DNA of 64,000 nt. Origin: Spisula solida (taxonomy: Eukaryota; Mollusca; Bivalvia; Venerida; Mactridae). Positions 25,149 to 37,149 of this stretch are shown in pieces. The translations under genes and the position numbers were made by a program. The notes under the pieces are model-generated. The model searched no databases, had not been told where the DNA came from, and saw only the letters and a list, made by a program, of their open reading frames with translations. The stretch covers positions 15,816,501 to 15,880,500 of the forward strand of contig OX365945.1 of assembly GCA_947247005.1 (NCBI GenBank), given 5' to 3'. Within the stretch, counting starts at the first letter, position 1. The number at the start of each line of letters is the position of its first letter.

Positions 25149-25802
25149 CTGAAATAAACAAAATTATGTTGTAAAATGTACCAACCAGAGATTAGACAAG
25201 ATTAATTTTATTTTCATGTCGGTAAGTTTGTACAATGAATTACATTAGCTCAGATAGGCTATGCCTTATACGCAACAAATGTAACAAAATTAATAATGTA
25301 CTCAAGAAGATTGATCATAGAATGATTTGTAGCACAAAAAATACATAGAATAATCTGTATCAAAAACAACCCTTTGATGTCGGACATGTAAAACAAATTG
25401 GTCTACACTTTATCACGCACCACAGCCTCACTTATATATACTTTATGTATGTTGTCTGTACTTAACCATTATTAAACAATGATTATAAATAAGAATAATG
25501 TTTTAATCCAAAGTTTTAGTATATACAAAGGGAGGCAACTCTTACAGAAACTGTTTATCAGAGTAGAATGGTGACACAAAGTTATAGTTCATGCTGTGAC
25601 TTAAACAAATGTGGCCATGGTTCATAAAGATTATGCTAAAATAGCAATCTCTAGTAGCAAATGTGGACAGACAACGGATGGTTGGAAAATGGACAAAGAG
25701 TGGTCACAAAAGCTCACCTTGTCACTGTATAAATGATAGGTGAGCTAATAAGAAAATGTTGTCACTTGTAAAACAGCCCACCTGAACAAAGGTTGCAATA
25801 CG

Positions 25803-27230
25803 GTATAAACTTTTGTCAAATAATGCTATCCAGACTGTGAGTCACATAATGCTAACCAGGCTGTGAGGGTATAACCTTTTGTCACATAATGCTAACCATG
25901 CTGGGAGAGTATAACCTTTTGTCACATAACGCTAACCAGGCTGTGAGTGTAAAACTTATTGTCACATAATGCTAACCAGGCTGGGAGGGTATGACCTTTT
26001 GTCACATAATGCTAACCAGGCTGTGAGGGTCTAACCTTTGTCAAATAATGCTATCCAGACTGTGAGTCACATAATGCTAACCAGGCTGTGAGGGTATAAC
26101 TTTTTGTCACATAACGCTAACCAGGCTGTGAGGGATAAACTTGTTGTCACATAATGCTAACCAGGCTGGGAGGGTATAACCTTTTGTCACATACTGCTAA
26201 CCAGGCTGTGATGGTATAACCTTTTGTCAAATAATGCTAACCAGGTTGTGAGGGTATAACCTTTTGTCACATAATGCTAACCAGACTGTGAGTGTATAAC
26301 CTGTTGTCACATAATGCTAACCAGGCTGTGAGGGTATAACTGTTTGTCACATAATGCTAACCAGACTGTGAGGGTATAACCTGTTGTCACATAATGCTAA
26401 CCAGGCTGTGAGGGTATAACCTTTTGTCACATAATGCTAACCAGGCTGGAAGGGTATAACCTATTGTCACATAATGCTAACCAGGCTGTGAGGGTATAAC
26501 CTATTGTCACATAATGCTAACCAGACTGAGAGGGTATAACCTGTTGTCACATAATGCTAACCAGGATGTGAGGGTATAACCTGTTGTCACATAATGCTAA
26601 CCAGACTTGGACGGTATAACCTTCTGTCTCATAATGCTAACCAGGCTGTGAGGGTTAAACTTGTTGTCACATAATGCTAACCAGACTTGGAGGGTATAAC
26701 CTTCTGTCACATAATGCTAACCAGGCTGTGAGGGTATAACCTTCTGTCACATAATGCTAACCAGGCTGGAAGGGTATAACCTGTTGTCACATAATGCTAA
26801 CCAGACTTGGTGGGTGTAACCTTCTGTCACATAAGGCTAACCAGGCTGTGAGGGTACAACCGTCTGTCACATAATGCTACCAGACTTGGAGGGTATAACC
26901 TTCTGTCACATAATGCTAACCAGGCTGTGAGGGTATAACCTTCTGTCACATAATGCTAACCAGGCTGTGAGGGTATAACCTGTTGTCACATAATGCTAAC
27001 CAGGCTGGAAGGGTATAACCTGTTGTCATATAATGCTAACCAGACTTGGAGGGTATAACCTTCTGTCACATAATGCTAACCAGGCTGTGAGGGTATAACC
27101 TGTTGTCACATAATGCTAACCAGGCTGGAAGGGTATAACCTGTTGTCATATAATGCTAACCAGACTTGGAGGGTATAACCTTCTGTCACATAATGCTAAC
27201 CAGGCTGAGAGGGTATAACCTTTTGACATA
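25803..27230. repeat. 40-bp minisatellite, about 35 copies
   Basis: The unit is GTCACATAATGCTAACCAGG followed by CTGTGAGGGTATAACCTTTT. A shortened unit (GTCAAATAATGCTATCCAGA, then CTGTGA) occurs at about 25815 and again at about 26040, about 225 bp apart, and multi-unit blocks recur near 27000-27180, showing segmental duplication of several units at once. If the tentative minus-strand gene is real, the array lies inside its first intron. Confidence 0.97.
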
Positions 27231-27795
27231 TTAACCACAACAGAGACAATGGATCAAACACAACACACGCCCACAATGGAGTATATACTTCCATCTCATG
27301 CTACATAACAATACTGGCCTGTAAGATAGGATCAGGTATGCACTTAAAATAGCATACAGTCAGCATGTACATATGCTTCATGGAGATATTATCTCTTAGT
27401 TTACATGTTTAATTCAAATAACCAGAGGGATAAGATTGAACAGTCCCATACATGACTCATATGTACCAAGGATTGACTCAATATTGTTCATAAACAAAAA
27501 ATGACTTGTCATAAACCACAAAACACATAAAATGTATATAGATCACCATCATTTGTAAACAACATAATAATGAGGACACCATGGCTTGAAGCCACACAAC
27601 AATGACAATTTTTCTCCACACGTTGAGAAGTTGCTGGATTCTTGTGGAAGAGTAAAATTGTTAGTTTTAACTAAGATACATTCCAGGTCAGGTGAATTGA
27701 CAGCTGTAAATAATTGAAACTGAAAAAATGTTGATAAATTTTTTTTAATGGTGTTAAACCCAAATAAACATAAACTCTAAAGATTTTTATATAGA

Positions 27796-27945
27796 AGGCG
27801 TCCATCAGTCTGTCATACACAAATTAATTAATTCTTCAAAAGGAAGGATACAGACTTGAAGCCAGGCAGAGATAGGCGTCTATCAGGCTGTGGTACACAA
27901 TTTTTCAAAAGGAAGGACATAGGCTTGAAGCCATGCAGAGATATG
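27796..27945. repeat. Imperfect tandem duplication, about 60 bp, 2-2.5 copies
   Basis: TTCAAAAGGAAGGA.A.A.ACTTGAAGCCA.GCAGAGATA occurs twice, preceded each time by a GGCGTC.ATCAG.CTGT..TACACAA block. Confidence 0.75.
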
Positions 27946-28337
27946 ATCTTCAATACAGAGATTTTCCTGGTATATAATCCTATCATGACAATAATCTTCA
28001 ACAGACAGATTCCTGGAAGCCTGCTATTACCAGCACTAAAAAATGTCTATGTGTTGTAACTTTTATACAATAACTAGCTTCATGCTAACCTGAGTCCACA
28101 TCGACACAAAGCAGGATCAATTATAGAGACCGATTTTTATGACCTTGCCTCATTCCTTGTTGGCTTGCCTTTTTGGCACCAAACTCAAACTGAACAGAAA
28201 CATGTCATGTGGGGGTTTTTATTCTTAGTTAGAACATTTCCTACAAGTTAGTGTATGATTTGATGCAAACTTCTCAAAAAAGTTGTTTTCACATTGGTAA
28301 TTTGGTATAAATAGTTCCAGTTTTGACACCAGATAAG

Positions 28338-28965
28338 CATTGAATAAATAGAATATTTGTTTGTTTTGATTGAATATGGATACGCGCTCTTGAAAATATT
28401 GAATTTTATCACTACACGATGAGATTATAAGAATCCATCATGAGCTTCGATGTAGGATAAGGATATCTGACCCGAGGGGTCGGATTTTAATCAGGGGCGA
28501 GGCTATACATATACTGGATATCCTTATCCTACATCGACTGGCTCATGGTGGATTATTTTTCTCTGACGTAATTTGAGAAAATGGGACTTTATAACATTAT
28601 TTAGCTTTCATTGCGTCAACATGACGTCATCATAACCTGCTGTTTGCTGTACGTTCTCATTCAAAACAATCATTAATAATAACGTAAATAAAGCGTGCGC
28701 TGTTGTGTTATGCTCAAGAATATGCTTTTTAAATGGTATAGAGCCTATTGGTGTTCGTCTTCATTAGCTTTATATCGCCATTAACGCGTAAATTCGAAAA
28801 CTAAGGTCGGAATAAAATCACGCGAGGTGGTCTCTCATGTAAGATAGATGTTGCTAATGTAAGATAGGAGTTTCTTATATGAGCTGAAAACCTATCTTAC
28901 ACCAGTTAAAGTGGGAGAAATAAACCATATTCAATCAAAACAAACATATCCTCTATTTATTACAC
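28338..28965. mobile_element. Foldback or DNA-transposon derivative, about 630 bp, with nested hairpin
   Basis: Outer inverted ends are TTTGTTTGTTTTGATTGAAT and ATTCAATCAAAACAAACATA. Inside, 28432-28470 (AATCCATCATGAGCTTCGAT, GTAGGATAAGGATATC) is repeated inverted at 28517-28551 around a GC-richer loop with TCTGACCCGAGGGGTCGGAT, itself a small palindrome. There is no coding capacity. Confidence 0.8.
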
Positions 28966-29739
28966 TATAGGGGAATGTTTTTTCAAAGCACTTCGACAAC
29001 TGCAAACTGGGGGCAGATATGGTTTGTAAGAGTTCATCATTTAACTGATTCATTATTAATATGACATATTCATGTATTGTAATTTGTAGTTGTTAAAGAA
29101 TTATGAAGAATTTAAAAATTTGAATGTAATTTTAAAATTCCCTTAAGTGCTTTGATAAAACAGCACCCTGACAGGCATATAATTAAAAAAAATGCCAGCT
29201 TTGATATCCAATTGGGATATTTGCAGACAAAAGTCGCCATAGACTCAGCTGATTATGACTTAAAATGCATGTCCAGTCAAAGATAACAAGTCAATGTTGC
29301 TTGCATCAAAGTTTTAGTATGTGCATATTTAACACATTATAAACACATTTAAGTTGTCACAAAATGCCTAAATTACTGTTCAAAACATACACATGCTCTA
29401 TATTATTTAATATTATGCACAGTTTTTGGCAGCTTAACAAAATTTATTATGTTGTGTTAGTGTTTAACATCATTATTCAGTTACATGTTGACCTTATTTT
29501 ATAAACCATTTTAATCGACAAGAGCTTTCAGAGAAGTTGCTGATTCAAATATTGGCTTTTCCTATTCAAGGACAAATTACAGTCCTTTGATGCAATGCAA
29601 CAGGTTGTTATCTGTTTAAATAGACACGTCTTCTTTATTTGCATATACCTGTATGGTTGACTGTGTACACAATAATGTGCATTTGGTGAAAATTTAGGTA
29701 GGAAAAGTTGTCATGTCATTGAAGTGGTTACATCTAGCA

Positions 29740-29960
29740 CTCCCCCCAGTTTGTGTGCAGCCAACATCGAGATACGGCGCCCAGGAATATCAAGCATGTA
29801 CAGAAACCGCCCTCACAGGTACCAATTGACACCTTGGTCGAGTGGAGCATTGTGGGTTATTCTTGCCCAGAGAAATTAAGCAGTGGCGCAGCAGGGATCG
29901 AACCTATGACCTCTCGATCCCAAAGGGGGCGACATACCTCTAGGTCATCGCTCCCCACAC
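29740..29960 (-). mobile_element. tRNA-derived SINE, minus orientation
   Basis: The minus strand begins GGGGAGCGATGACCTAGAGG (A-box region), then AGAGGTCATAGGTTCGATCC (B box), then a body CTGCTGCGCCACTGCTTAATTT that continues to the GGCGCCGTATCTCGATGTTG segment. An open frame on the plus strand through it is incidental. Confidence 0.7.
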
Positions 29961-30289
29961 TCCCATATGACATGCACATTTTATCAGATTAAAATCTGTG
30001 TATCAGTCATGGATATGATTGATAACCAAGCGTTTATTCGAAACATTATGTAGGAAACAATTGTCTACTCACAGGACCTACATACAAATGACATTACTGT
30101 TACACGTTTAATTCTTTCATTTCCTGAAAAATTACATCGTTATTATTGTTTTTATGCTAATGTCTCCTTCAAGCAACAAGAACATTAGAGAGGACATGAC
30201 CAGCACTTAAAACAAAGGTTTTCTGATAAAATTACAAGTGAACTTGAGTTTTAAGGTATTGTACCAGTGTGCATTATAAAAGCGTATAT

Positions 30290-30370
30290 AATTTGTTTCT
30301 GATATTGCTTTTTGCAGATGGTCACAGGTTTGAGCCCTGTATCAAGCTGCACATTTTTCTCTCCAATTAT
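30290..30370 (+). mobile_element. Partial SINE, tRNA 3' half plus body
   Basis: CACAGGTTTGAGCCCTGTAT, CAAGCTGCACATTTTTCTCT resembles the end of the array at 31331 (GGATCAAGTCCTGTATGAGG, CTGC), so both come from one SINE family. Confidence 0.5.
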
Positions 30371-30668
30371 ATTGCTCCCATAGTTGTGGTGGCTAGCCTT
30401 AGAATCCTAGAGCTAGAGAGAAGCAAAGGCTGGGAAAAGACAAAAGAATCCATGATTGTTTAGCAGAATATTTTTTCTGAAATTGTCTTTTTAGTGAGAA
30501 TTTCATATCCCGCCAGGAGACCGGGCAGAATACAGAAATACATGTGAAATTAATCCCACCTGGAGATATGGCATTCATAAAATGTCTTTTAAATTAACTA
30601 AAAATTAGAAATGAATGTTGCAGTGAGCATACAGTGTATATGATTTGCTTGTGACATTGATTATTTGA

Positions 30669-31345
30669 TTAGCTTAGTTGGTAGAGCATCTTGCAAGCAG
30701 AAGGTCGCAGGTTTGTGTCCAGTGGTCTGACTTGCAAGCAGAAGGTTGCAGGTTTGTGTCATGTGGTCTGACTTGCAAGAAAAGGTCACAGGTTTGTGAC
30801 CTTGTCACTGTGGTCTGACTCGCAAGGAGAATGTCACAGGTTTGTGTCCGGTGGTCTGACTCGCAAGCAGAAGGTTGCAGGTTTGTGTCCTGTGGTCTGA
30901 CTCGCAAGCAGAAAGTTGCAGGTTTGTGTCCTGTGGTCTGACTCGCAAGCAGAAAGTTGCAGGTTTGTGTCCGGTGGTCTGACTCGCAAGCAGAAAGTTG
31001 CAGGTTCGAGTCCTGTGGTCTGACTCGCAAGCAGAAAGTTGCATGTTTGTGTCCTGTGGTCTGATTCGCAAGCAGAAAGTTGCAGGTTTGTGTCCGGTGG
31101 TCTGACTCGCAAGCAGAAAGTTGCAGGTTTGTGTCCGGTGGTCTGACTCGCAAGCAGAAAGTTGCAGGTTCGAGTCCTGTGGTCTGACTCGCAAGCAGAA
31201 AGTTGCAGGTTTGTGTCATGTGGTCTGATTCGCAAGCAGAAGGTTGCAGGTTTGTGTCATGTGGTCTGACTTGCAAGCAGAAAGTTGCATGTTTGTGTCA
31301 TGTGATCAGACTTGCAAGCAGAAGGTTGCAGGATCAAGTCCTGTA
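30669..31345 (+). repeat. tRNA-like SINE head followed by a 41-bp tandem array of its 3' half, 16 B-box units
   Basis: At 30670 TAGCTTAGTTGG is a canonical pol III A box (tRNA D-arm), followed by an anticodon-like stem and a B-box position. From there a 41-bp unit (GTGGTCTGACTCGCAAGCAG, then AAAGTTGCAG and GTTTGTGTCCT) repeats to 31341. Two units have the canonical B box GGTTCGAGTCC (31003 and 31167, exactly four units apart) with a perfect T-stem GCAGG/CCTGT; others read GGTTTGTGTCC. Only the first copy has the A box. Minus-strand open frames through the array are artefacts of the 41-bp unit. Confidence 0.9.
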
Positions 31346-31589
31346 TGAGGCTGCTTAATATTCCTCTTCTATTACAATATGCATTTCTTGTTTTGTTTTG
31401 ATCCAGTTTTTTACCAGTTTTTAAAACAATGGAGTCATATACGGCAGTCGTCTAGCGAAACCATTATCCCGGAAATTATAGTTTGCACCTATAGTGGGAT
31501 TGAAAGCCAAACTGTATTGCGCCATTGCCTAGCAATGTTACAAGTATGCAAGCATTTGAATACTCGGTTACTGTACCAACCCCCCAGAA

Positions 31590-31730
31590 AGGTTGTGCAA
31601 ACCTACTCTTCAACTGACAAATTCTCCACAAGTGGAGGACATGACTAGCCAATGTAACAAAACAGACCTGGGAATCAAACCCAGAACAGGCAACACCAAC
31701 AGGTTACCAACTGAGCTAGCTAGTCAAGTC
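31590..31730 (-). mobile_element. tRNA-derived SINE, minus orientation
   Basis: The minus strand carries TAGCTAGCTCAGTTGGTAAC (A box) and TCTGGGTTTGATTCCCAGGT (B box and full T-stem), followed by a body with GTCATGTCCTCCACTTGTGG. The T-stem is intact; the anticodon region is not a clean tRNA arm. Confidence 0.7.
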
Positions 31731-32041
31731 ATATATAATGCTGGTTTATATTTAATTTATTGTGAGTTTTTTTATAATTTTTTAGACTTTCTAAGAATAT
31801 AAAATATAACAGTCAATGGTTTATTACTTTATGAGATTATTTCCTGGAAAACCAATGACACTATCTACCAGTTCATCAGTGATAATATTGTTTTCTTTAT
31901 TTACAGCGGAAAGGTAGGCTGAGTATATATATATTTGACATATTTGATCGACAGCTTGGATTGATGGATAACACGAATATGTGATAAATACTGATAAACC
32001 CAAATATGGAGTGTTGTATATTTGTAGTTTAGGTAACTCAC

Positions 32042-32152
32042 CGAAGATTGATCACCCCTTGGATAGTTTTTTCTTTTCATAGCTTTTCTTCGTTGTAGAT
32101 TCACTTTTTTATTCCTATCATCAGCCATGATTATATTTTCTTCTATTTTCAC
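32042..32152 (-). CDS. Candidate first coding exon of an unrecognised gene (MADDRNKK...)
   Basis: On the minus strand an ATG at 32128 (or in frame at 32152) opens a basic N-terminus, MADDRNKKVNLQRRKAMKRK, then NYPRGDQSS, and meets a good donor (TCTTCG|GTGAGT) at 32042 in phase 0. Length from the inner ATG is 29 codons. The phase matches the acidic exon at 25076-25148. I do not recognise the protein; the basic run could be a nuclear-localisation or nucleic-acid-binding segment. Support is codon content and the splice site only. Confidence 0.45.
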
Positions 32153-32159
32153 AACAATT

Positions 32160-34780
32160 TAAATCCAAAGTAACGATTCACAAACACAGGCACTGTATAA
32201 TATAGAATCTACTCCATTATCAAATAAATCACAAAATGAATTTCACTCCATGTATTTTATATATACAAGCTAAAATACTGATACGTACAGACACTCTATT
32301 TTTTCACTAAATCAAAAATTACAAATTGAATAAAAACACATTCCAAATACATGTATGTATAATTATACTTGTCAACATTCAAGGCAACCACTGTTCAGAT
32401 TGCATAAGATCTTAGTATCATCCCACACTGTATAATTATCAACACATATCTACACATCTAATCCATATTTCTTTAATGTATTTATGTTAACACACTTATC
32501 TACCACTGGATGAATGATTTTATCACTCCCTATATGCATACACCACAGCTATGTGGACAAAACGTATATCCTTAAAAAAAACTTAATTCAAAATTCATAA
32601 CATGAAAGGCATACAGTAGGCCGTAAATTAATCTCCTGGTTCAGATTGACTGTGACATTATACCGTACAATATGAAACTATGCATTTAATATGTTTAATA
32701 TTAAACAACTCCTAGGTTAGGCTCGTGAGGTTTTTTATCCTCAATTAGTCATAATGAGTTAAAACCCAGCCGAAACAAATATAAATAATTTACATCAAAG
32801 ATCACTCGATATAATTCAAACTATGACGCAAATAGCATCAAATTAAAGTAAAATATTTCGCCATAAACATAAGTTTACAAACATACCCGACATATTCTTA
32901 AGGTAATTTTATACATTTACCATATATTTTGTACAGAAGTCATTCATCCTGAAATGAGCATTTCTTTCATACCAGATTTGTACAACACCGGGTATATTAT
33001 ATTACATAGAAAGTACAACTTGTAAACTAACACCATTATAACTAAACTGTGAAGTCTGAAGTTTCCCCAACTATACCCTCATGTAGGTAAATTACTTGAT
33101 ATATGTTATAATTAGTAAGTTACACTCAGTTTGACCAATTTGTTACAATCAATCAGTGAATGCCCAATGGTCCATTTTAACTGCGTTTAGATTATTTAAA
33201 TACCTCATAAACATTCCAACAAAATGCACTTTAATTCCTTTCAGAAATGCGAAATCTTCACACACAAAAATTGACATTTACTCAGCAATACCCCAGGAAT
33301 ATTACATCCCAACCGTCACATCAGAACCATCACATCCGAACTGTCACATCCTAACTCCATCACATCCGAACTGTCACATCCTAACTGTCACCTCTCAACC
33401 ACATAACCATCCAGCTGCCACAAAACTCCAATCCCCCTCTTAATGATCTTAAATTAAACAAGCACAATAAATTATATTTCACCGAATTTCCAGTTCTAAT
33501 TTTCACACTGTCTCACCTTTCAATGTATCCCATTTCCAAGAAGGCATGCACTTGCTGTACAGATGTGAGCCGATCTTAAATTAAACAAACACAATTATTA
33601 CAATCTACAATTAAAATTCCAATTTCAAAATTTGTTCTGCATCATAATCGCTATTCAAAAACCTTTTGATGTTTCGGTATCGCAATGCCAAGAAGGTGTA
33701 CACTTAAATTCCAATTTCAGAATTCACTGGATATCATAATCTCCTTTCAAAACCAATCTCAATACCAAGAAGGCATTCACTTGCAACAACAGAGCATCAG
33801 GTATATATTTACACCATTTGCCCCATGTGACCCAGACACCAACAAGAGTCTCGCGTCTCTCTCAGCTATCTATGGTATGTCAAACTAATTGTACCATTTC
33901 CTGATACGTAGATATAACTATCTTGTACATGTGATTAATCATATAGAAATAAATAGCATATAAAACACATCTCTAACATACATACTGATAGTATTTCATT
34001 GATAACGTAACAAGTTAATGTGTTCATTTTGAGACAATTAAAAGGAATAAGAAGTTATCTTCATACTAATGCATAGTATCTGTGTATTTAATTATCAAAC
34101 CTTTTATTTTTATTACTTCATTTTATTACAAAATCATTTTAGGTATGACCTGTCTATCTTATAAAGTGTTGCTTTATTATACAAATGTATATAGTCATTA
34201 GTGTCACCTTAAAAGAACTCTAGTCAATGTGGCTTCTAAGACACGGTTTCTCCCGCATTGAAAACATAGAAAATGTGCATGTGTTTTTGTTCATAATTAG
34301 AATTTTATAGACTATTGATTAATACATACCGATAAAATGGTGATCATACTTCATATGACGCTGCATAAGATTTACTGTTTATAGTCGGGTCCTGAAAATA
34401 TGCATCATGTAAAACGGGTTATAACAGCATGTGAATCGCCCTGTTTATATACAAATTTTATCCTTTTATAACATGGGTAAAACAAGCAATAACAACAGTT
34501 TTTATGGCCGAATAATGTTTGACATAATCACCTGTAGTTACTCTGATCTCATTATCCTGAGTGTATAATCATTAACTGGACACTGGTCATTACCTGGCTT
34601 AAATGACTATGTGTTTACCTCACCATTAAGACAATTGGTATATCATTATTGTATAATGGACAAAATGTAATGATCCAACTTGATAGATATTGGACAATCA
34701 TGTAAAGGGACATTGATGATATTAAAATGTGCCCATAGCCAGGCCAATCACATAGAGTAGGTACACTTCACCTTCATCAT
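32160..34780. other. Upstream flank of the minus-strand candidate gene; no other gene
   Basis: AT-rich DNA that may hold the promoter of the MADDRNKK exon. Three loosely related blocks with AAATTAAACAA.CACAAT and CAAGAAGG.(T/A/C)..CACTT recur between 33445 and 33785. Confidence 0.45.
33300..33412. repeat. Short imperfect tandem repeat (CACATCC/AACTGT)
   Basis: Blocks of CCATCACATCCGAACTGTCA and CATCCTAACT recur two to five times in about 110 bp. Confidence 0.7.
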
Positions 34781-34792
34781 TAGTTAATAAAG

Positions 34793-36146
34793 AAATTCTA
34801 TGCTCAAACCCACCAGACACACAGAGGCAAAAGTGATGTAATTCTATGCTCAAACCCACCAGACACATAGAGGCAAAAGTGAAGTAGTTCTATACTCAAA
34901 CCCACCAGACACACAGAGGCAAAAGTGATGTAATTCTATGCTCAAACCCACCAGACACACAGAGGCAAAAGTGAAGTAATTCTATGCTCAAACCCACCAG
35001 ACACACAGCGGCGAAAGGGAAGTAATTCTATGATCAAACCCACCAGACATACAGAGGCAAAAGGGAAGTAGTTCTATACTCAAACCCACCAGACACACAG
35101 AGGCGAAAGGGAAGTAATTCTATGCTCAAACCCACCAGACACATAGAGGCGAAAGTGAAGTAATTCTATACTCAAACCCACCAGACACATAGAGGCAAAA
35201 GGGAAGTAGTTCTATGCTCAAACCCACCAGACACATAGAGGCGAAAGTGAAGTAGTTCTATGCTCAAACCCACCAGACATACAGAGGCGAAAGGGAAGTA
35301 ATTCTATGCTCAAACCCACCAGACACATAGAGGCAAAAGGGAAGTAGTTCTATACTCAAACCCACCAGACACACAGAGGCGAAAGGGAAGTAATTCTATG
35401 CTCAAACCCACCAGACACATAGAGGCAAAAGGGAAGTAGTTCTATGCTCAAACCCACCAGACACATAGAGGCAAAAGGGAAGTAGTTCTATACTCAAACC
35501 CACCAGACACACAGAGGCGAAAGGGAAGTAATTCTATGCTCAAACCCACCAGACACATAGAGGCAAAAGGGAAGTAGTTCTATGCTCAAACCCACCAGAC
35601 ATACAGAGACAAAAGTGAAGTAATTCTATGCTCAAACCCACCAGACACATAAGAGGCGAAAGTGAAGTAGTTCTATGCTCAAACCCACCAGACACATAGA
35701 GGCGAAAGTGAAGTAATTCTATACTCAAACCCACCAGACACACAGAGGCGAAAGTGAAGTTATTCTATACTCAAACCCACCAGACATACAGAGGCGAAAG
35801 TGAAGTAATTCTATGCTCAAACCCACCAGACATACAGAGACAAAAGTGAAGTAATTCTATGCTCAAACCCACCAGACACATAGAGGCGAAAGTGAAGTAA
35901 TTCTATGCTCAAACCCACCAGACATACAGAGGCGAAAGTGAAGTAATTCTATGCTCAAACCCACCAGACATACAGAGGCGAAAGTGAAGTAATTCTATGC
36001 TCAAACCCACCAGACACACAGAGGCGAAAGTGAAGTAATTCTTTGCTCAAACCCACCAGACATACAGAGGCAAAAGTGAAGTAATTCTATGCTCAAACCC
36101 ACCAGACACACAGAGGCAAAGTGAAGTAATTCTATGCTCAAACCCC
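34793..36146. repeat. 46-bp minisatellite, about 29.5 copies
   Basis: The unit is TGCTCAAACCCACCAGACAC followed by ACAGAGGCAAAAGTGAAGTA and ATTCTA, from 34801 to 36135 in 29 units. Variants (GGCAAAAG/GGCGAAAG, GTGAAG/GGGAAG, ACACAC/ACATAC/ACATAG) are arranged in mosaic blocks. The array ends 50 bp from the LTR retrotransposon. Confidence 0.97.
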
Positions 36147-36195
36147 ACTCAACATGTTTATGTTCAGATATCTATAAGTGTCACTTTTATCTATC

Positions 36196-37133
36196 TGTGA
36201 CCGGAGGTTGGGCGGAGGCGTCGACTGTCGCGCTATTTGTGGGGAAACTCGCTTAGTGTGTCTTAGTCGATCACCACCCGTAACCTTGTTGTTGTTGTAT
36301 TCCAAACCTCCAGTCGTGCAGTGTTCTCAAATGTTTAGCTTAAGCTAAAGTTGTGATGTTTGTTATAGTACATCAGTAATGGTTGATGTACTATGTTGTA
36401 TTCGCATCTCCAATGTGTATCGAGTAGTTCTCCAATGTTGCAATCTATATTGCATATGATAATATCAGTATCTCCAATGTTGATTCTTTCAACAATATTG
36501 TAACCATGTTATAATGTTATAACGACAAGTCCCATTTAAGTTTTCTTCATTTATTTCTTTACATGTATTCAACAGTTCCAATGATAACAACTTCTATTAC
36601 TTTAAAAACCAGATAAATTAAGTATTAGTAACCAGATGACTATAAGCTAACACCAATTAAGTAGATGTTAACTGTTCAATTCATAATTTAAGACTAAATT
36701 CAATAATCATTATTTTAAAATTACATTAAATTATTTCAACATACCTGATTGGTCAAGTGTTCTTAACCAATCAAAAGTCTCTATTTATTATATAAAATAT
36801 TAACATATTAAGTTTTGATAAAGATCATTAAGTGACAATTCTAAAGACTATAAACAATATATTTGACCATGGGCAGTTTCTAGGAACAATACTTGGTCTG
36901 CTCTTAGATGCTTATCAGTAGCCATTATGTTGCCATGTGTAATTATGGATCATAATTATTTAAAACCACAGATCTTATCTAATAAGAGTCTGACTTTCAG
37001 CTTTAGGCTATAAAGTGCATTTGGTGAAGTTAGTAATTAAAGTCTTATTAATATAGAAATTAATCTATATGATTTTTATAAAATATAGCATTGAAGTTTG
37101 AAAGCTAAATGCCGGTTCTTAAACCTTGTTACA
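36196..37133 (-). repeat. 3' LTR of the retrotransposon (left copy)
   Basis: It spans 938 bp, the same length as the right copy, and no difference was found by reading through both. In element orientation it starts TGTAACAAGG and ends GGTCACA. It carries CCAAT-type motifs in an inverted pair (GATTGG...CCAATC) and a TATATAATAAATA box nearby, as expected for a U3 promoter. Confidence 0.95.
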
Positions 37134-37149
37134 TGTCACCCTTCCTTCT
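37134..37149 (-). promoter_or_regulatory. Polypurine tract of the LTR element
   Basis: In element orientation AGAAGGAAGGGTGACA lies immediately before the 3' LTR, the usual position for the plus-strand primer in reverse transcription. Nothing comparable stands at the other LTR, which sets the orientation. Confidence 0.7.

Noticed and set aside
25803..27230. CRISPR array
   Set aside because: There are no unique spacers between repeats; units are contiguous, and the DNA is of animal origin.
30674..31276. 200-codon minus-strand open frame of Cys-Glu-Ser-Asp-His repeats
   Set aside because: It is the reverse reading of the tRNA-half minisatellite; overlapping frames are equally open.
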